DNA of 64,000 bases, from positions 62,001 through 126,000 of the forward strand of contig CALZJH010000007.1 of NCBI GenBank assembly GCA_945787845.1. Reading direction: 5' to 3'. This document shows, one piece after another, positions 49,163 through 57,513 of the stretch (position 1 is its first letter; each line of letters opens with the position of its first letter). The position numbers were made by a program, and so were the translations under genes. The notes under the pieces are model-generated. The model made no database searches. It was given only the letters and a program-made list of their open reading frames with translations, and was not told the origin of the DNA. The DNA is from an uncultured Woeseiaceae bacterium. Its GTDB lineage: Bacteria > Pseudomonadota > Gammaproteobacteria > Steroidobacterales > Woeseiaceae.

Positions 49163-50682
49163 CAGTCGACCGACAGCTCCTTGAAGCGACGCAACTCGGT
49201 GAAACGGTAGCCCGTGTATCGCCCTGCCAGCACCACGAGCGCCAGGATGACCAGAAGCAGTTCCGGGAACGTGAAAATCAGGTGCTCAAGCCATGCCATG
49301 CCCATAAATATGTAGGCTGCGATCGCGACGACCAGGCTGCCAAGCCCGGCGCGCATAGCATCCGCCGCTCCACGTTCTTCCCAGACCACCGACATGCGCT
49401 CGATCGTCATCGCGATGATGACCATCGGGAACAGCGCCACGGACAGACCAGTCTCCATACCGAGGCGATGCGAGGCAAGACTGATAATTAGCATCAGCAT
49501 CACCACGACGATGAGGACGGCGCTCAAGCGCGGCACCAGCAGCAGGCGCAGTCGGTCGAGCAGGAAGCGAATACTCAAACCGAGTGCGACCAAAGTCGTA
49601 AACAGGATGACGCCCCACAGCAACTTGGTTTCACGAAATGCGAGCGCGATCAGAACGGGCATGAATGTACCGAAAGCGTCGATGCCGACAATGTTGCGCA
49701 TCACGACCATGATCAGGGCGCCGACCGGGATCATGAGCAGCACCGCGTACACGGCCTGGGTCTGGATAGGCAGACTGTAGAGCGAGAAATCGACGGCGCT
49801 GGCGCCACGCTGGGCCGCCTGGGTTTCGGCGATCGCCACGGCGTCCAGGTGGTTTTCCTGGATAGCAAAGTCAACCTGGACATTGCTGCCGCCCTCGACA
49901 TTGACGAGGGGCTCGTTGCCGCGCCACCAGACGAGGAAACGATCAGGCAGGCTCTGTTCGCCGGTGGCCGGGTTGAAGTACAGCCACTGGTCACCGTCAT
50001 GCACCTCCAGCCAGGACACGAGCGATGCATTGCGCTGCCGACCGGAGAGGGGGAAGCCATGTACCGTGCGCGCCGGGATGCGCGCCGAAGCCAGCATCGT
50101 GCGCGCGATGTCGACGAATTCGGCGTCATTTCGCACACCCGACAGCAGCAGCTCGACGTTCGGGTCGGGCGACGGATCGTTCAGGCGGCGCAGCAGTTCC
50201 GTCGTGAACGAGGCGGTGTCCGCGGAATGGTCGCGAACGTCGGCGACCAGCACGTCGGCTGCGGTCTTGAGCGGTTCATTGATAACGGGCAGCGGTGGAA
50301 AAGGTGGCGTCGTGTCGGACTCATCGACAGAATCGTCTTCGTACACCGAGATGCGGTAGTAGATCGTCTGCTCGCCGTCCGCGCGCCGAATGGCCCATTG
50401 GGCCTCGCGGCCGCCACTCCCGTAGTTAAGGCTGAAGCCGTAACCGCGCGACACCGAGTTCTCGTTGAGCATGCGGAACCCGGGCGTCAGCGTCGGTACA
50501 TGCAGCTGCACCTTGATCGACCCCGGGCCGCTGTCGAAGCGCACGGCGGACTCGATGGTCCAGACGGGCTTCTCCTGGTCTTCGCTGAGTGGAAAGCCGA
50601 GAACCTGCCACTTGTACAGGAACACCGACAGGCCGATAACAGCCAGCAACGCGGCGAGCACGTAAACATATCGCTGCTTCAT
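49162..50682 (-). CDS. Inactive transglutaminase-like domain fused to seven membrane helices
   Basis: The 506-residue protein has one N-terminal membrane helix (VYVLAALLAVIGLSVFLY). A periplasmic transglutaminase-like region follows (ADVRDHSADTASFTTELLRRL, TMLASARIPARTVHGFPL, WLEVHDGDQWLYFNPATGEQ); no catalytic cysteine is seen, hence inactive. About seven membrane helices run from residue 315 to the end. This is the UUP1/7TM family that pairs with the ATP-grasp gene. In many proteobacteria the pair travels with a retropepsin-like protease gene, which is absent here. Confidence 0.88.
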   Translation of the reverse strand: MKQRYVYVLAALLAVIGLSVFLYKWQVLGFPLSEDQEKPVWTIESAVRFDSGPGSIKVQLHVPTLTPGFRMLNENSVSRGYGFSLNYGSGGREAQWAIRRADGEQTIYYRISVYEDDSVDESDTTPPFPPLPVINEPLKTAADVLVADVRDHSADTASFTTELLRRLNDPSPDPNVELLLSGVRNDAEFVDIARTMLASARIPARTVHGFPLSGRQRNASLVSWLEVHDGDQWLYFNPATGEQSLPDRFLVWWRGNEPLVNVEGGSNVQVDFAIQENHLDAVAIAETQAAQRGASAVDFSLYSLPIQTQAVYAVLLMIPVGALIMVVMRNIVGIDAFGTFMPVLIALAFRETKLLWGVILFTTLVALGLSIRFLLDRLRLLLVPRLSAVLIVVVMLMLIISLASHRLGMETGLSVALFPMVIIAMTIERMSVVWEERGAADAMRAGLGSLVVAIAAYIFMGMAWLEHLIFTFPELLLVILALVVLAGRYTGYRFTELRRFKELSVD

Positions 50683-50701
50683 TGTTCCCCCAATCCGCGT
50701 C

Positions 50702-51904
50702 CTAGCCGACGCCCAGCGCGACCTTTACGGCGCGTTCTCGAATCGGGCCACTGCGGTTAAATGCCCGCATGCCGACTGATCGTATTTCTCCGACAAGCTT
50801 GGAGTCTGTCGCAAACAGGCTGTTTAGGCCAGTCATGAAGTGCAGCATCGTGGCATTTGCCCCCTTGCGTGCACGCTCATAGCGGCGCAGCACCGGTCGG
50901 TCGCCCGGGTGCAAACCCTCCTCCAGCGCCTTTGTGACACGGGCTGCCAGTTCGGCGGCGTCCTGCAGGCCGAGGTTGGCGCCCTGCCCCGCGAGCGGGT
51001 GAATCGCGTGTGCCGCATCACCGATCAGCGCGAGGTTCGGCAACACGTACTGCGTGGCGTGCCGCGCGCATAGCGGGAAAGCGCCCCTGGGTCCAGCAAC
51101 GTCCAGGCGGCCGAGCACGTAATCGGATGCGTCGCCAAGGCAAGCACCAAGCTCGTCGTCGCTGGCCGCGAGTGCCGCCTTTGCTCGTGCCGGCGTCGTC
51201 GACCAGACAACCGAGACGCGACCGTCATTGAGCGGCAGGATCCCCAGCGGGCCATCCCGCAGGAACCGCTGCCAGGCCGTTGCTTCGTGCGGCTTCTCTG
51301 GCTGCAGGTGCGTGACAAAGGCGGTTTGCTCGTAGGGCCATTCGCTCGCCTCGATACCAGCGGCCGAGCGCACGAAGGACCGCGCGCCGTCAGCACCGAC
51401 AATGAGATCGGCCGTCAAGGTCTCGCCTGACTGCAGCTCGACCTCGTAGCAACGCGCCTTGCGGCGCAACGCACGTAGCGGCGAGTCGAATTTCAGTTCC
51501 GCATCCGTGCGATCCAGCTGGTAGAGCAGCACATCCTGCAGCAACACGTTCTCAACAATAAACCCCAGCTGCTCAAGAGCGAACTCGTCGGCCCCGAACC
51601 GCAGTGCCCCCGAGCTTTCGGGCGTGTCGCTTTCATCCCAGACACGCATACTCGAGTATGGGCTGACGCGAGTCGCCGCCGTGTATTCCCAGGCGCCGAC
51701 CGAGTCGAACAACGCCGCTGTCCCGGTTGAGATCGCCGATACGCGCAACGCGACCTCGTCGTCCGGTGAAAATACAGGCCGTGACGCGGCGTCCAGCACG
51801 CTTATCTCGAGCGCCGCGGATTGCGGACTTTTTGCGAGCAGCGTCGCCAACATCAGGCCCGTTACGCCGCCGCCGACCACGACTATCCGGTAGGGCCCTT
51901 TCAC
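50702..51904 (-). CDS. UbiI/UbiH-family FAD-dependent ubiquinone hydroxylase
   Basis: The 400 residues belong to the UbiH/COQ6 aromatic hydroxylase family: RIVVVGGGVTGLMLATLLA for FAD, VGADGARSFVRSAAGIEASEWPYEQTAFV, and LIGDAAHAIHPLAGQGANLGLQDA. By position (pepP-ubiH-this gene, as in E. coli pepP-ubiH-ubiI) it is probably the C5 hydroxylase UbiI, but family members with different ring positions cannot be separated by eye. It overlaps ubiH by four bases. Confidence 0.88.
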   Translation of the reverse strand: MKGPYRIVVVGGGVTGLMLATLLAKSPQSAALEISVLDAASRPVFSPDDEVALRVSAISTGTAALFDSVGAWEYTAATRVSPYSSMRVWDESDTPESSGALRFGADEFALEQLGFIVENVLLQDVLLYQLDRTDAELKFDSPLRALRRKARCYEVELQSGETLTADLIVGADGARSFVRSAAGIEASEWPYEQTAFVTHLQPEKPHEATAWQRFLRDGPLGILPLNDGRVSVVWSTTPARAKAALAASDDELGACLGDASDYVLGRLDVAGPRGAFPLCARHATQYVLPNLALIGDAAHAIHPLAGQGANLGLQDAAELAARVTKALEEGLHPGDRPVLRRYERARKGANATMLHFMTGLNSLFATDSKLVGEIRSVGMRAFNRSGPIRERAVKVALGVG

Positions 51905-53154
51905 TTGACCGGCACGCCGCGTGACAGGCGCGGCAGGCGCCCGGCCAGGCCCATCGTGTGTTTGGCGAACACGGAACGCACGCCAGGCACGAGGTCGAAG
52001 CCAAGCATGGCGATGTTTCGCAACACGCGCAGCGGTCGCCGCTCGCTACCGAACAACTTTACGAGGCCGTCGGTAAAGCGCACGAGCTTCTTCTGGTCCG
52101 CCCTGCGCCAACTCGCATACTGCTCGAGCATGGCCGCGATCGCAGCAGGATCGGATTCAGAAAGCCCTGGGCTCTTACTCCAGATGGACGCATCAGCGAT
52201 GCAGTCAACCAGCGCTGCGACATCGCGCATGCCGAGATTGAATCCCTGGGCGGATACGGGATGCAGACCGTGGGCCGAATTGCCGATCAACACGCTGCGC
52301 GTCGCGGTCAGGCGTAGTGCCTTGCTGAGAACCAGTGGATAAGACGCTCGCTTGCCCACTTTCGAAAATGTGCCCAGGCGGAATCCGAACTGTTGCTGCA
52401 GTTCGGCGAGAAACGCGTCGTCGCCGAGTGCCATGACGCGTTCCGCATCGTTTTCGGAGACGGTCCACACAAACGCGGCACGGCCGTCCGCGATCGGCAG
52501 AACCGCTAACGGTCCATGTCGCGTGAAACGCTCATACGCGACGTTTTCGATGTCTTTTTCCGGCAGCAGATTGCCGATCACGGCGCGTTGCCCGTAACTG
52601 CTCTTTTGCGCGGTGATCCCCATCATTTCGCGCACCGCCGAGTTGGCGCCGTCAGCCGCGATCAGCAGGTCGCAAGACAATGATCGCTGCTTGCCCTCCG
52701 CGAGATCAAGCACGGCGGTGGCGCCCCCAGGCGCCAGCTCAACGGCCGTAATGCGCGCCGGGCAAATGACGTCCACGCACTCGAGAGCGTCCAGCGCGTC
52801 CTGAAGCACAGCGCCGAGTACCCGATTGATCACGACGTAGCCCAGCGCCTCGACTTCCTGCTCCTCAGCATCGATGTGCGAGAACCCGAAACGGCCCTGG
52901 TCCGAGACGTGGATGCTACGAATTGGCGTCGATGCCGCCACGATTCGTGGCCACAATCCCATGGCCTCGAACATCCGCTGCGTGCTGCGCGACAACGCCG
53001 TTGACCGGTCGTCGAAACTTGGTTGCGCGGCAGCTTTCCTCGGAATCGCCTCGACCATCGCGACGCGCAACCCAAGGGGCGCCAGCGCGATCGCAAGACT
53101 CGTGCCGATCATGCCGCCACCGGCGATAACAATGTCGTAGTGTTTGCTGCTCAT
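51901..53154 (-). CDS. ubiH: 2-octaprenyl-6-methoxyphenol hydroxylase UbiH
   Basis: UbiH hydroxylates C1 of the ubiquinone ring. The 417 residues show DIVIAGGGMIGTSLAIALAP, DDRSTALSRSTQRMFEAMGLW, IHVSDQGRFGFSHIDAEE, YERFTRHGPLAVLPIADGRAAFVWT and SAHGLHPVSAQGFNLGMRDV, which align by eye with E. coli UbiH along the length. The ATGA overlaps on both sides place it between pepP and the UbiI-like gene. Confidence 0.93.
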   Translation of the reverse strand: MSSKHYDIVIAGGGMIGTSLAIALAPLGLRVAMVEAIPRKAAAQPSFDDRSTALSRSTQRMFEAMGLWPRIVAASTPIRSIHVSDQGRFGFSHIDAEEQEVEALGYVVINRVLGAVLQDALDALECVDVICPARITAVELAPGGATAVLDLAEGKQRSLSCDLLIAADGANSAVREMMGITAQKSSYGQRAVIGNLLPEKDIENVAYERFTRHGPLAVLPIADGRAAFVWTVSENDAERVMALGDDAFLAELQQQFGFRLGTFSKVGKRASYPLVLSKALRLTATRSVLIGNSAHGLHPVSAQGFNLGMRDVAALVDCIADASIWSKSPGLSESDPAAIAAMLEQYASWRRADQKKLVRFTDGLVKLFGSERRPLRVLRNIAMLGFDLVPGVRSVFAKHTMGLAGRLPRLSRGVPVK

Positions 53155-54455
53155 GCGCCCTGCATCAGCGCCTCAATGTCGTCGGGGTCGGAAATCAGGC
53201 CTTTGCTCAACACATCGGGGCCCTTGGTCGTCACTGCCACATCGTCCTCGATGCGAATTCCGATATTACGGAAGCGTTTGGGAATATTGCGCTTGTTTGG
53301 AATGTAGATGCCGGGCTCGACTGTCGTCACCATGCCCGTCTCGAGGACTCGCCACTCGTCACCGACCTTGTAGTCCCCGACATCATGGACGTCCATGCCG
53401 ATCCAGTGCCCGGTGCGATGCATGTAGAACTGCCGGTAAGCGCCGTCCTTGATGAGTTTGGGCAAGGAACCGTCAAGCAAGCCGAGCTTCTTGAGCCCCT
53501 TCGTGATGACCCGTACCGCAGCATCGTGAGGGTCGTTCCAGTGATTGCCCTTGACGGTCCTTTCGATCGCCGCCTGCTGAGCCTCGAGAACGATTTCGTA
53601 GACCGCACGCTGCTCGGGGTTGAACCTGCCGTTGACCGGAAACGTGCGCGTGATGTCCGACGCGTAGTAGTCGAGCTCGCAGCCCGCATCGATCAGGAGC
53701 AGATCGCCGTCCTGCAGCACATCACCGTTTTCCACGTAGTGCAGCGTGCAGGCATTAGCGCCTCCGCCGACAATCGGATTGTAAGACACCCAGGCGCCGC
53801 TACGCCGGAATTCATGGCGAAACTCGGCCTCCACTTCGAATTCGTACATACCGGGTCGGGTTATGCGCATTGCACGCCTGTGTGCCTCGACAGCCACCTT
53901 CGCCGATTTGCGCATCGCCGAGATCTCAGCGCGGCTCTTGTAAAGCCGCATATCGTGTAACAGGTGGTCGAGCGCAACAAACTCGGTCGGCGTGTGCAGC
54001 CCGCGCGACAGACCGGAGCGCAGGGAGTTAACCCAGTCGGCGATACGGGTATCGAAATCGGAGTACATGCCCATCGTGTAGTAGACACGCTCACAGCCCT
54101 CGATGAGGCCGGGAATAATGTCGTCGATATCGTCAATCGGGAACGCATCATCGGCGCCGAAATTCTCGATGGCACCGTCTTGTCCTGCACGCGATCCATC
54201 CCACTGTTCTTTCGCGGGATCGCGTTCGCGACAAAACAACAGGTACTCGCCCTGCGGCCTGCCCGGCACAAGCACTGCAACGGCCTCGGGCTCGGCAAAG
54301 CCGGTGAGGTAATAAAAATCGCTGTCTTGTCGGTAGCGGTACTCGACGTCACGACTGCGCATGCGTACCGGTGCAGCCGGCAATATGGCAATACCGCCCG
54401 TGCCAACCATGCGCATCAACTGCTTGCGCCGACGCTCAAATTCCGTGCTTTTCAT
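53151..54455 (-). CDS. pepP: Xaa-Pro aminopeptidase (M24B)
   Basis: PepP removes an N-terminal residue preceding proline. The 434 residues have the aminopeptidase P N-domain (SRDVEYRYRQDSDFYYLTGFAEPEAV) and the pita-bread metal site: LLIDAGCELDYYASDITRTFPVNG, HRTGHWIGMDVHDVG, TVEPGIYIP and IGIRIEDDVAVT. It is linked to ygfB and ubiH by four-base overlaps, the order also seen in E. coli. Confidence 0.96.
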   Translation of the reverse strand: MKSTEFERRRKQLMRMVGTGGIAILPAAPVRMRSRDVEYRYRQDSDFYYLTGFAEPEAVAVLVPGRPQGEYLLFCRERDPAKEQWDGSRAGQDGAIENFGADDAFPIDDIDDIIPGLIEGCERVYYTMGMYSDFDTRIADWVNSLRSGLSRGLHTPTEFVALDHLLHDMRLYKSRAEISAMRKSAKVAVEAHRRAMRITRPGMYEFEVEAEFRHEFRRSGAWVSYNPIVGGGANACTLHYVENGDVLQDGDLLLIDAGCELDYYASDITRTFPVNGRFNPEQRAVYEIVLEAQQAAIERTVKGNHWNDPHDAAVRVITKGLKKLGLLDGSLPKLIKDGAYRQFYMHRTGHWIGMDVHDVGDYKVGDEWRVLETGMVTTVEPGIYIPNKRNIPKRFRNIGIRIEDDVAVTTKGPDVLSKGLISDPDDIEALMQGA

Positions 54456-55015
54456 TGATTTTCCGCGTGCCGGATCTCGGACAGTTCCTCATAGGCCAGC
54501 TGGGCAGCGACCCGTATATATTCGACGAGCTCAGCATACGCCGCTTCGTTGGTTTCATCATCGCTTTCTTCGTCGATGCCGGCCTGCGTAATCTGCAGCA
54601 TGTCGCGGATTATGTCGGACAGGGGCTCGGCTGCCAGCCGTTTCTTGAGCGCCTCGCCGTGCTCGGCAGAAACCAGGCCATGCAGAAAACCCTCACACCA
54701 ATGCGCCATGGCCAACGTTCTTGTCCCCGCGTCCGCGTTGTCCTCGGGAAGCAATGGGCTGAAGCCGGACAGCCTTTCGGTGAGCTGCCAGAATGTGCCC
54801 TGGTAAAGCCTATCCAGCATCTTCTGGCATTCCATGCGCAGCGCATCGGACTCGTCCGTTCCCTCAAGAACCTGCAGGAGCCACTCCGGACCCGCCGGTA
54901 CGCCCGCGACCGCCAGCCGGCCCGCCAGGAGGCCGTGCGTCTGGGCGGCATCCCAGCTGGCCCCGCAGCGCCGCAGCGCATCGTCGAGCTCATCGAAGCC
55001 AAGCATTTCATTCAT
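54452..55015 (-). CDS. ygfB: UPF0149 / YgfB family protein
   Basis: The 187-residue product has the family pattern: GASWDAAQTHGLLAGRLAVAGVPAGPEWL, then WCEGFLHGL and the acidic C-terminal segment SDDETNEAAYAELVEYIRVAAQLAYEEL. In Pseudomonas, YgfB is reported to affect beta-lactam response by restraining ampDh3. It is the first gene of ygfB-pepP-ubiH-ubiI and diverges from the small coiled-coil gene. Confidence 0.92.
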   Translation of the reverse strand: MNEMLGFDELDDALRRCGASWDAAQTHGLLAGRLAVAGVPAGPEWLLQVLEGTDESDALRMECQKMLDRLYQGTFWQLTERLSGFSPLLPEDNADAGTRTLAMAHWCEGFLHGLVSAEHGEALKKRLAAEPLSDIIRDMLQITQAGIDEESDDETNEAAYAELVEYIRVAAQLAYEELSEIRHAENQ

Positions 55016-55028
55016 ACCAAGACCAACC

Positions 55029-55057
55029 TTTTCAATTCAGGCAAACCCTACTATATT
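55029..55057 (+). promoter_or_regulatory. Candidate promoter of the ZapB-like/zapA genes
   Basis: TTTTCA (55029-55034) and TATATT (55052-55057) are spaced by 17 bases. Transcription would start about six to eight bases later, right at the ATG at 55064, where no ribosome-binding site is visible. This suggests a leaderless message. Confidence 0.4.
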
Positions 55058-55063
55058 GAGCCT

Positions 55064-55294
55064 ATGGCTGAGAACATCAATTCGACTTTTGAACACGAAC
55101 TCAAGCGTCTCGAAAAGCGCGTCGACGCGCTCGTTCGCGTTTGCGACCAACTGCAGGACGAGAACCGCTCCCTGAAACAACGTCAGGATGTACTGACGTC
55201 GGAACGCGCGAATCTGCTGCAGAAGAATGAACAGGTGCGCGCGCGTGTCGAAGCGATGATCGGCCGACTGAAAGCAATGGAGCAAGGTTCTTGA
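55064..55294 (+). CDS. Small coiled-coil protein, TIGR02449/ZapB-like
   Basis: The 76-residue product is almost entirely a predicted coiled coil: ELKRLEKRVDALVRVCDQLQDENRSLKQRQDVLTSERANLL, with heptad-spaced leucines and valines. This matches the short family found immediately upstream of zapA in many gammaproteobacteria and likened to the division protein ZapB. The role is inferred from that placement. Longer frames covering this region are antisense to ygfB. Confidence 0.85.
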   Translation: MAENINSTFEHELKRLEKRVDALVRVCDQLQDENRSLKQRQDVLTSERANLLQKNEQVRARVEAMIGRLKAMEQGS

Positions 55295-55340
55295 AACATG
55301 ACGACATCAGCGACACAAGAAAGCTGACGGAGATCACCGA

Positions 55341-55655
55341 ATGACCCGACAAATTGCGCAGGTTAGCGTCCGCATTCTTGACAAGGAATACCAGGTAGCC
55401 TGCCCCGCCGAAGAGCGCACTGACCTGCTCGACTCCGCGGAAATTCTGAACAACAAGATGCGCGAGATCCGCGATAGCGGCCGCATTGTTGGGCTTGACC
55501 GTATTGCCGTCATGGCTGCACTGAACATGGCGAACGACCTGATCCATGCGAAAGCCCGCGACCTGGAACTCGAGGGTGGCATTAGCGATCGCCTGAAACT
55601 AATTTCGGATCGCGTAGATACAGTCCTGAGTGAGACGCAACAGCTCGACTTGTAA
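55341..55655 (+). CDS. zapA: Cell division protein ZapA
   Basis: ZapA bundles FtsZ filaments at midcell. The 104 residues include QVSVRILDKEYQVACPAEERTDLLDSAEILNNKMREIRDSGRIVGLDRIAVMAALNMANDLI, the ZapA signature, followed by a C-terminal coiled coil. It is followed by the 6S RNA gene, as in other gammaproteobacteria. Confidence 0.95.
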   Translation: MTRQIAQVSVRILDKEYQVACPAEERTDLLDSAEILNNKMREIRDSGRIVGLDRIAVMAALNMANDLIHAKARDLELEGGISDRLKLISDRVDTVLSETQQLDL

Positions 55656-55678
55656 TACGCGAATAAGGCACGATATTC
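55650..55678 (+). promoter_or_regulatory. Candidate 6S RNA promoter
   Basis: TTGTAA (55650-55655, overlapping the zapA stop) and ATATTC (55673-55678) are 17 bases apart, predicting a start near 55685, at the 5' end of the 6S RNA closing stem. Confidence 0.45.
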
Positions 55679-55680
55679 GA

Positions 55681-55875
55681 CTTGGCGCTTCCTGCGGTGT
55701 TCGATACCGACCTGAAAGCCTTTCGGCCCTAAATTATTACCTCGGGGTCGTGCACTGTCGGCAGCATTTGAGCAGGGCCGTTTCGACGGTAAGCCTGTTG
55801 CTGCCACGGCTGACCCCACCTGTTGCTCTGTGTCGAGAGCGACGGTTTGTAACGGCACAGGCGGGAAGCGCCTCT
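55681..55875 (+). ncRNA. ssrS: 6S RNA
   Basis: The ends form a closing stem: GGCGCTTCC (55684-55692) pairs exactly with GGAAGCGCC (55864-55872). Between them two long arms enclose a large central bubble, and further complementary segments are visible (GGGGTC with GACCCC, GGCAGCA with TGCTGCC). 6S RNA mimics an open promoter and binds sigma-70 RNA polymerase in stationary phase. Position between zapA and ygfA is the conserved gammaproteobacterial location. Ends are approximate. Confidence 0.88.
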
Positions 55876-55904
55876 TTCTCCAGCCATGACCAGAATGCGG
55901 CCCA

Positions 55905-56459
55905 ATGAACTCACTTCGACGTAACGCGCTACAGGCGCGTCGCGCAATGAGTGTCGACGAACGCGCTCGCGCGTCGACTGCCATCTGTAATCAGGTCACA
56001 ACCTCACGCGAGTTTTACGCAAGTGCGCTTGTTGGCTGTTACCTGCCGATGTATGACGAAGTCGATACACGTGAAATCATCGAAACCGCATGGCGCGCAA
56101 ACAAGCGCGTTTTCGTACCGGTTTTGCGCAACCAGAGCCAAATGGTCTTTTGCGAAATACGCGAAGACACGGAACTGGCAAAGAACGATTTCGGTATTTG
56201 GGAGCCGACACGCGGATTTCTGATGCCACCGAGAAACCTCGACGTGGTGATTACGCCGACCGTCGCATTCGACAGGAATGCACACCGTATCGGGATGGGC
56301 GGCGGTTACTTCGACCGAGCATTCGCTTTTTTGCGACACCGCACTCACTGGATTCGCCCGAAGTTGCTCGGCGTTGCGTTTCGTTGCCAGGAAGTCGAGA
56401 AAATTACGCCAAAGCCTTGGGATATACGGCTTTATCGTGTAGTCAGCGATACCCAGTAA
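55905..56459 (+). CDS. ygfA: 5-formyltetrahydrofolate cyclo-ligase
   Basis: YgfA converts 5-formyl-THF to 5,10-methenyl-THF with ATP. The 184 residues start SLRRNALQARRAMS and include VGCYLPMYDEVDTREII, TPTVAFDRNAHRIGMGGGYFDRAFA and the end TPKPWDIRLYRVVSD. It lies about 30 bases after the 6S RNA, where the 6S precursor transcript normally continues. It adds to the one-carbon genes of the window. Confidence 0.94.
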   Translation: MNSLRRNALQARRAMSVDERARASTAICNQVTTSREFYASALVGCYLPMYDEVDTREIIETAWRANKRVFVPVLRNQSQMVFCEIREDTELAKNDFGIWEPTRGFLMPPRNLDVVITPTVAFDRNAHRIGMGGGYFDRAFAFLRHRTHWIRPKLLGVAFRCQEVEKITPKPWDIRLYRVVSDTQ

Positions 56460-56770
56460 GCCTTTTATTCAAGGGAAAAATGGCAATCCGGCAAGTTTGC
56501 ATTCGCAAAAGCTCGTGTCAGTTCGGCCCAAAGCCGGCAACCGACGTCTGTATTCAGGTTCAACAATCAGAACACGCGTAATGAATATATTCGGTCACCA
56601 CGTTCGTCCCTCGTTGTACAAATTACGTTGCGCCTTCACATACGATTTTTGCGTTAGCCACTCGCGTCGACCGAACGTGTTTTAAACAGGCTTTCCTGGC
56701 GCGCTAACTCGCTGGATTTTTTGGAATTGTTGCGTATACTCAAGCGCGGGTACCCGACACGGAGATAGCA
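56460..56770. other. Intergenic region without a recognisable gene
   Basis: This 311-base gap is AT-richer than its surroundings. Its only short open frame (56497-56685) lacks a ribosome-binding site and coding character. Near its end a TATACT box (56735-56740) precedes the H1-like gene, with no good -35 hexamer. GGAG at 56760-56763 is the ribosome-binding site of that gene. Confidence 0.5.
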
Positions 56771-57376
56771 ATGGCTACCAAGAAGAAGTCTCGTAAAAAA
56801 GCTTCGAAGCGCAAAGTCGCGAAGAAGCGGAAAGTAGTAAGGAAGAAAGCTACGAAGAAACGCGTAGCGAAGAAGAAGGTTGCTAAGCGCAAGACAAAGA
56901 AGAAAGCAACCAAGAGAAAGGCGAAAAAGAAAGTCGCCAAGCGTAAAGCTAAGAAGAAAGTAGCTAAGCGCAAGGTGAAGAAGAAGGCGAAGAAGAAAGT
57001 CGCCAAGAAACGGAAGGTCAAGAAAAAGGCTAAGAAAAAAGTAGCCAAACGGAAAACGAAGAAGAAGGCCAAACGTAAGGCGAAGAAGAAAGTCGCCAAG
57101 CGTAAGACCAAGAAGAAAGCTACGAAGCGTAAAGCTAAAAAGAAAGTAGCCAAACGTAAGACCAAGAAGAAAGCTACGAAGCGCAAAGCGAAGAAGAAAG
57201 TCGCCAAGCGTAAGACGAAGAAAAAGGCTACGAAGCGCAAAGCGAAGAAGAAAGTCGCCAAGCGTAAGACGAAGAAAAAAGCTACCAGGCGTAAGACCAC
57301 AAGACGCAGTGGTCCAGGTACGAAGCGCAGCGGTCCCGGGACCAAGCGCGGCGGACCTCGCAGAAAGAAACGGTAG
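56771..57376 (+). CDS. Lysine-rich histone H1-like repeat protein
   Basis: The 201-residue product is about half lysine and arginine and almost lacks acidic, aromatic and large hydrophobic residues. It consists of repeats of the type KKVAKRKTKKKATKRKAK, with an 18-residue period clearest in the second half, and ends in a short Gly/Pro/Ser tail (SGPGTKRSGPGTKRGGP). Such proteins resemble the C-terminal tail of histone H1 and bacterial AlgP/HctB-like DNA-binding proteins, so binding to DNA or RNA is likely. Ribosome-binding site GGAG lies seven bases upstream, and a strong terminator follows 37 bases after the stop. Confidence 0.8.
   Translation: MATKKKSRKKASKRKVAKKRKVVRKKATKKRVAKKKVAKRKTKKKATKRKAKKKVAKRKAKKKVAKRKVKKKAKKKVAKKRKVKKKAKKKVAKRKTKKKAKRKAKKKVAKRKTKKKATKRKAKKKVAKRKTKKKATKRKAKKKVAKRKTKKKATKRKAKKKVAKRKTKKKATRRKTTRRSGPGTKRSGPGTKRGGPRRKKR
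57089..57304 (+). repeat. Four 54-base tandem repeats inside the H1-like gene
   Basis: The motif AAAGT(C/A)GCCAA recurs at 57089, 57143, 57197 and 57251, exactly 54 bases apart, each unit encoding 18 residues (KVAKRKTKKKATKRKAKK). The units differ mostly at third codon positions. Such arrays change in copy number by slippage or recombination and may also be misassembled. Confidence 0.85.
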
Positions 57377-57413
57377 TTCGTAGCTGCGGAAGAGGCCTTC
57401 TTCCAAAGCACGC

Positions 57414-57441
57414 AAAAGAGCCCGCTTCGGCGGGCTCTTTT
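57414..57441 (+). terminator. Intrinsic terminator after the H1-like gene
   Basis: A perfect 12-base stem (AAAAGAGCCCGC, 57414-57425) with loop TTCG and complementary arm 57430-57441 ends in TTTT. The A-run on the other side could let it work in both directions. Confidence 0.9.
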
Positions 57442-57513
57442 CGTTTCCGGGGATGCAAAACTGTGCGCTGTGCCAATGTGCAATCGGCGGCAATTTGACT
57501 ATAGTACGGGGCT

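Noticed and set aside
54371..55294. 307-codon plus-strand frame ending with the ZapB-like protein
   Set aside because: Most of it is antisense to ygfB and pepP. Only the last 76 residues, from the ATG at 55064, form the conserved coiled-coil protein.
56497..56685. 62-codon open frame between ygfA and the H1-like gene
   Set aside because: No ribosome-binding site, no coding pattern, and a composition like the surrounding non-coding DNA.
57089..57304. CRISPR-like regular repeat array
   Set aside because: The 54-base repeats are in frame inside a coding sequence with no unique spacers and no cas genes.
56654..57493. 279-codon minus-strand frame rich in Phe and Leu, resembling a membrane protein
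   Set aside because: It is the complement of the Lys-rich repeats (AAG/AAA read as CTT/TTT), which always yields Phe/Leu-rich shadows.
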